17,290 bases of DNA. Source: Rhodoblastus sp052145335. Lineage in GTDB: Bacteria; Pseudomonadota; Alphaproteobacteria; Rhizobiales; Beijerinckiaceae. A program made the translations under genes and the position numbers. The stretch is from contig NZ_JBKQOU010000274.1 in assembly GCF_052145335.1 (NCBI RefSeq), forward strand, positions 1 to 17,290. The letters are read 5' to 3'. This document shows, one piece after another, positions 13,746 to 17,290 of this stretch. The number at the start of each line of letters is the position of its first letter. Within the stretch, counting starts at the first letter, position 1. Under the pieces are notes generated by a model. The model was not told the origin of the DNA, did no database searches, and worked only from the letters and a program-made list of their open reading frames with translations.

Positions 13746-16085
13746 TCACGCGCTTTCGCGCAGATCCTGCAGGGGCCGAACTTGCGCGGCGAACATGGGC
13801 GGCAAGCCGAGCGCAGCGCGCATCTTCTGCAAGGTCTCGATGGTCCGCGGCTCCATTTCATCGACCGCGCCGGCGATGGTTTCCACCAGCTGCATCGCCC
13901 GTTGGCGGTCCTCCCTGCCGGGCAGGAGCCGGGGCAGGACCTCGATGGCGCGCTGGGGCTCGAATTCGACGACGATCGCCTGTTCGCGAATCAGCGCCGC
14001 GCGCTTTTCCGCGCCGAGCGAGGCGAAAGGCTCCTCCTTGGCGAGCATATGGGAAGAGCGTTCCAGCCGGTCGCGACGCACCGTGCCACGCGAATCGGCC
14101 AGAAGGATCAGCATGCGGATCACCGCCACCTCGAATCCGCCGCGATCGATCCCAAGCAGGATGGCTTCGACTTCCGGCAGGCGCCCTAATTCCCCGGGGT
14201 CCATCTGCTCGCGGTGGTAGGCGTGGCTGGCGCCGATCCGGTTCATCAGCGGCGACCCGTAAATGCCGAAAAATTTCATTTCATGCGCCGCATCGCGCAG
14301 GTCGCGCCAGAAATCGAAAGTCTGGATGATGCTTTCGGCCCAGAGCTTTTCGAGCGCCAGAAAAGGATTGGCGGGATCGGCCGGCTTGCGCTGGCGCTCG
14401 ACGCTGCGCGCCGCCTCGCGCACCGGAGCCATCAGCGGATTGGCGTCGGCCAGCAGTCTTCGCCGGGCGCGAGTAGGATGGACATTGCGCAGCGTCTCGG
14501 CGGCGGTGGCGGTAACCGCCGCCCGAACAAACGGCCGCACGGCCATATCGTAGATTTCGGCCCCGCGCTCCGACAGCAGGGAGACCGCGCCGAAATGGCG
14601 CTCTTCGTCGCGATTATCGCCGATGGCCAGCAAATCGTCGATCTTGCGCTCGTGGAAACTGACCAGGAAATGCGCATCGTCGCCTTCGCCGACCTGATCG
14701 TCGATGGTCATTTCATAAAGGCCCGGCGCCAAAGCCTCGATGGTCTTCAAGGTCGAGGTGACTTCGGTGTGCTCTTTCCTGGCGATCGAGGAGGAGACGA
14801 AAATGCCGAGATGGCCGACATTTTCGTGGACCATGTAGACGATCCTCTGGCCGCGAACGCGGATTTCATGCTCGTCGGTGAAAGTGTCGGCGATCCAGTT
14901 CAGCGCCTGCTGCGGCGGGGTGATATTGTCGCCTTTGCTGGCGAAAACGACGATCGGCGAGCGGATCGACTTGAGATCGAGCCGACGACCCCCGAGGCGC
15001 GCCTCGCCGCGCGACAGCTTGTTGCCGACGAAAATTTCCTCGACGATCCAGCGGATTTCGGCCTCGTTCATGAAATGAAAGCCGCCCCACCATTTCTCGA
15101 ATTCGAGAAAACGCTCGCGTCCTTTCACCGGCTCGACGAACAGGTCGTAATATTTGCCGAAATAATTGCGTCCGGGGTTGAGCTCCTCGAAATTCGAGAC
15201 GAGATGGGCGCCGTCGAATACGCCGGCGCCGAGATCGGCCATCAGCAAGGCCGGCACGACGCCGCCGAGCAGGCCGCCGTTATAGCGCATGGGATTTTCG
15301 CCCAGTCGGCCGGACCAGGCGGCGACCGGCGCGCCATTGATCACCAGCGGGCCGGAAATATCGGGATTGGCTGCGGCGAGCACGAGCGCCGCCCAGCCGC
15401 CCTGGCAATTGCCGACGACGATCGGCTTGGGCGCGTCGGGATGGCGGCGACGGATTTCGGCGACGAACTCCGCCTCGGCGCGCATGACGTCGGCCATGGT
15501 CTGGCCGGCTTCGGGCTGCGGCCGGAAGGCGACGAAATAGACCGGATGGCCATTGTTCAAGGCGACGCCGACCTGGCTGTCGGGCTTGAAGCCGCCGATG
15601 CCGGCGCCATGGCCGGCGCGGGGGTCGATGATCATGTAGGGGCGCTTGCGAGGCCGCGTTTCGACGCCCTTCGCCGGGACGATCTTCAGCAGGAAATAAT
15701 TGACCGGGCGCGACAGGTCGCGACCATCGAGGATGACCTCGTAGTCATAGAGCAGCACCGGCGGCGTGCCGGCCGCTTCGTGGGCGATGTCGTTGTTGCC
15801 GCGTTCGCGCAGCACGTCCAGCGTCAGCACCGCGCGCTCGGAGGCGTCGCGGAGGTAATCTTGCGCCTGCCGCGCCAACTCGCCGCGCCGGGCGGCTTCC
15901 GCAGTCTGGCCGAGCAACGGCTTGAGTTTTGACAGCGTCCTGTGCAGCCGCTCATTGTGGCCCAGGGCAATTTTCCGCACATGCATGTTGGCGAGCGATG
16001 CGAGATTGCGCCATTGCTCGGCCAAAGTCGCTCCGTCCTCGGCGACGCGGCGCAGGGATTCCTTGGGGCTGCAGCTTCTGGTCAT
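13746..16085 (-). CDS. DUF3141 protein, PHA-synthase-like alpha/beta hydrolase
   Basis: The protein has 779 residues, larger than class I PHA synthases (about 590). The central region (about 105-440) is an alpha/beta hydrolase. The nucleophile elbow is GNCQGGWA (225-232, Cys227). The acid is most likely Asp386 in SKGDNITP, and the base His425 in NVGHLG. Cys at the elbow, rather than Ser, is the mark of polyhydroxyalkanoate synthases, and the Cys-Asp-His order and spacing fit. The long C-terminal part (about 460-779) is specific to DUF3141 and has no function I know. There is no signal peptide or membrane helix, so it should be cytoplasmic or granule-associated. I chose the ATG at 16085 because GGAAAG lies 8 bases upstream; an in-frame ATG at 16136 would add 17 unlikely residues. 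No phaA, phaB, phasin or phaR gene is adjacent. Confidence 0.88.
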   Translation of the reverse strand: MTRSCSPKESLRRVAEDGATLAEQWRNLASLANMHVRKIALGHNERLHRTLSKLKPLLGQTAEAARRGELARQAQDYLRDASERAVLTLDVLRERGNNDIAHEAAGTPPVLLYDYEVILDGRDLSRPVNYFLLKIVPAKGVETRPRKRPYMIIDPRAGHGAGIGGFKPDSQVGVALNNGHPVYFVAFRPQPEAGQTMADVMRAEAEFVAEIRRRHPDAPKPIVVGNCQGGWAALVLAAANPDISGPLVINGAPVAAWSGRLGENPMRYNGGLLGGVVPALLMADLGAGVFDGAHLVSNFEELNPGRNYFGKYYDLFVEPVKGRERFLEFEKWWGGFHFMNEAEIRWIVEEIFVGNKLSRGEARLGGRRLDLKSIRSPIVVFASKGDNITPPQQALNWIADTFTDEHEIRVRGQRIVYMVHENVGHLGIFVSSSIARKEHTEVTSTLKTIEALAPGLYEMTIDDQVGEGDDAHFLVSFHERKIDDLLAIGDNRDEERHFGAVSLLSERGAEIYDMAVRPFVRAAVTATAAETLRNVHPTRARRRLLADANPLMAPVREAARSVERQRKPADPANPFLALEKLWAESIIQTFDFWRDLRDAAHEMKFFGIYGSPLMNRIGASHAYHREQMDPGELGRLPEVEAILLGIDRGGFEVAVIRMLILLADSRGTVRRDRLERSSHMLAKEEPFASLGAEKRAALIREQAIVVEFEPQRAIEVLPRLLPGREDRQRAMQLVETIAGAVDEMEPRTIETLQKMRAALGLPPMFAAQVRPLQDLRESA

Positions 16086-16597
16086 TGCATTTTCTTTCCA
16101 GGACGGGCGATCGAATCCAGGTCGAACTGAAAACATTCTTGCCCGCGCTCATGTTTTAGCCTGCCGGCTGAAGAGTGATTGGAGAAATGGGGCTGGTTCC
16201 GGTCAATGGGCTCGCCGCCGGCGATCCTGCGGATGCTATCGATCACCGACCGAAATATCGGTTGGCGATCCTGGCTTAGCGCCAAAGTCAATCGAATATG
16301 ATGACAGTTCAATGAACCCTGTCTGCCGCCAATCGCCGCCTTTGAAGGCGCAACACCCGCCGAGCCTCCAAAACCTATACCGGCCCGGATTTCATTCCGA
16401 GGTCAGATGACTGGATTCAACGCTCCAGCGTGAAAGCAAGTCGCTTTTTGGGTGGAGCGATTCTCCCACCCCGGTCGCGAACCTGCCTTCGACGGCCACG
16501 GATATAACGGAGCAGGAACGAAATGAACTGCGCGAATATTGCAACCTTGACCTGCGCCACGAACATGGCTCGCACTCAACGCCGCAATCTCTTCCGC
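16086..16597. other. Intergenic region without a convincing gene
   Basis: The 512 bases between the DUF3141 start and the helicase stop, both on the minus strand, hold no frame I can support. Composition is less GC-rich than in the genes. Small dyads are seen at 16262-16285 (TTGGCG / CGCCAA), 16337-16350 (CGCCT-TTGA-AGGCG) and 16450-16471 (GGGTGG / CCACCC). A short plus-strand frame from about 16408 reads ITEQERNELREYCNLDL and may be a gene remnant. The promoter for the DUF3141 gene should lie here. Confidence 0.5.
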
Positions 16598-17290
16598 TCA
16601 AACCACCACGGTCAGGCTTTTGGCCGCCCGCGTCACGCCGGTATAGAGCCAGCGTTCGCGATTCTCGCGAAAGGCCCAGCTCTCGTCGAACAGCACGACA
16701 TCGTCCCATTGCGACCCCTGCGCCTTGTGCACGGTCAAGGCGTAGCCGAAGTCGAATTCGTCGGATTCGCGCCTCTGCGCGTAGGACAGGCTTTCCTCCG
16801 TCCCTTCGAAAAAGGCCGGCAACACCCCTACCCGGATCGGTTTGCCGCCCGAGGTTTCTTCCGGCGTCAGCGACATGCGATAGCGGGAGCGACGCAGGCC
16901 GATGGCTTTGTTGACGCGGAACACCGCGCCATTGAGCAGGCCCTTGGTCTTGTCGTTGCGCAGGCAGACCAGCTTTTCGCCGACTTCCGGCATGATCTCC
17001 TTGAAGCCGAACAATTCGCGCAGCCGCTTGTTATAGGCGCGGCGCGTCTTGTTGAGCCCAACCAGCACCTGATCGGCCTTTTTCACCAGTTCGGCGTCGA
17101 TGGCGGTGCGCGAAATGACGCGTAAAGCACCGTGTTCGCCCAGGCTGAGTCTTTCGCCGGCCCGCACCTGCATCGACAGTTTGATGATCGGATTGCCCGC
17201 CGCCTGCCGATGCACTTCGGTCAGCATGATGTCGGGCTGCTGTTCGGTGAAGAAGCCGCCGCCCTTTACCGGCGGCAATTGCGCGGGGTC
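16598..17290 (-). CDS. RecD-like ATP-dependent DNA helicase, C-terminal part (cut by window edge)
   Basis: The 230 visible residues start inside helicase motif III (DPAQLPPV, the usual GDxxQLPP) and continue as a superfamily 1B enzyme. LTEVHRQAAGNPII is motif IV-like. A beta-barrel insert follows (EIMPEVGEKLVCLRND...GLLNGAVFRV). The UvrD_C_2 block is FGYALTVHKAQGSQWDDVVLFDES (motif V), and RWLYTGVTRAAKSLTVVV (motif VI) ends exactly at the stop, as is usual. It would unwind DNA 5' to 3' using ATP. The Walker A and B motifs lie beyond base 17290. RecB and RecC cannot be seen, and the form resembles stand-alone alphaproteobacterial RecD-like helicases rather than the RecBCD subunit. Confidence 0.92.
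   Translation of the reverse strand, partial: DPAQLPPVKGGGFFTEQQPDIMLTEVHRQAAGNPIIKLSMQVRAGERLSLGEHGALRVISRTAIDAELVKKADQVLVGLNKTRRAYNKRLRELFGFKEIMPEVGEKLVCLRNDKTKGLLNGAVFRVNKAIGLRRSRYRMSLTPEETSGGKPIRVGVLPAFFEGTEESLSYAQRRESDEFDFGYALTVHKAQGSQWDDVVLFDESWAFRENRERWLYTGVTRAAKSLTVVV

Noticed and set aside
13622..13861. A 79-codon minus-strand frame between the DUF3141 and emrA genes, considered as a small regulator
   Set aside because: Most of it overlaps the end of the DUF3141 gene in another frame, and its Cys/Arg/Pro-rich translation has no helix-turn-helix.
14214..15932. A 572-codon open frame on the plus strand
   Set aside because: It lies wholly antisense to the DUF3141 gene, whose catalytic motifs are clear. 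Its translation is Arg/Asp/Gly-rich with no domain, as expected for a high-GC shadow.
16082..16312. A 76-codon minus-strand frame overlapping the DUF3141 start
   Set aside because: It has no recognisable family or ribosome site and overlaps the true start region in another frame.
16450..16471. GGGTGG/CCACCC hairpin as a terminator
   Set aside because: The T-run precedes it on the plus strand, no T-run follows on either strand, and no transcript end is expected there.
1..17290. CRISPR arrays, tRNA, rRNA, insertion-sequence ends and prophage genes
   Set aside because: No regularly spaced repeats, cloverleaf sequence, transposase motif or phage structural gene was seen on either strand.

Overview
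The window looks like a chromosomal segment of a GC-rich alphaproteobacterium, most likely of the order Hyphomicrobiales (Beijerinckiaceae or Methylocystaceae-like; this finer placement is inference). The main evidence is the gene run DUF2948 - hisD - UPF0262 - low-molecular-weight phosphatase, an arrangement typical of that order. A GcrA-type C-terminal domain, a DUF6481 protein and an alphaproteobacterial SHOCT protein support it. No rRNA, tRNA, CRISPR array or recognisable insertion sequence was found. Almost all of the long opposite-strand frames are high-GC shadows of real genes.

Layout, left to right. (1) 1-1426: a partial mddA/NnrU-like membrane methyltransferase on the minus strand, divergent from an AraC-family regulator. 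(2) 1598-2248: a DEDDh-type 3'-5' exonuclease on the minus strand. It is followed by a roughly 460-base gap holding two strong dyads and a cluster of GANTC (CcrM) sites. (3) 2706-4577: three plus-strand genes, namely a short GcrA-like protein with only the sigma-interaction-type C-terminal domain, a DUF6481 charged helical protein, and a SHOCT-domain protein. (4) 7908-4572 on the minus strand: a tight operon of DUF2948, histidinol dehydrogenase (hisD), UPF0262, a low-molecular-weight phosphatase, and an Sfp-type phosphopantetheinyl transferase in the position where infA is usually found. (5) 7990-8793: a SAM methyltransferase, divergent from that operon. (6) 13612-8815 on the minus strand: a tripartite drug-efflux operon (EmrA-like adaptor, EmrB-like DHA2 pump, NodT-type outer-membrane lipoprotein) with an uncharacterised six-helix membrane protein at its end. 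(7) 16085-13746: a large DUF3141 protein with a PHA-synthase-like Cys-Asp-His catalytic arrangement. (8) A sparse gap of about 510 bases, then the C-terminal part of a RecD-like helicase that runs off the right edge.

How the genes relate. The hisD operon links histidine biosynthesis to conserved but poorly understood alphaproteobacterial genes and, unusually, to carrier-protein activation. The Emr-type genes would form a continuous envelope-spanning export channel. The plus-strand trio combines a probable sigma-factor-binding protein with two small proteins of unknown role. Together with the methylation-site cluster upstream, it is the most interesting candidate for an undescribed regulatory unit in the window.
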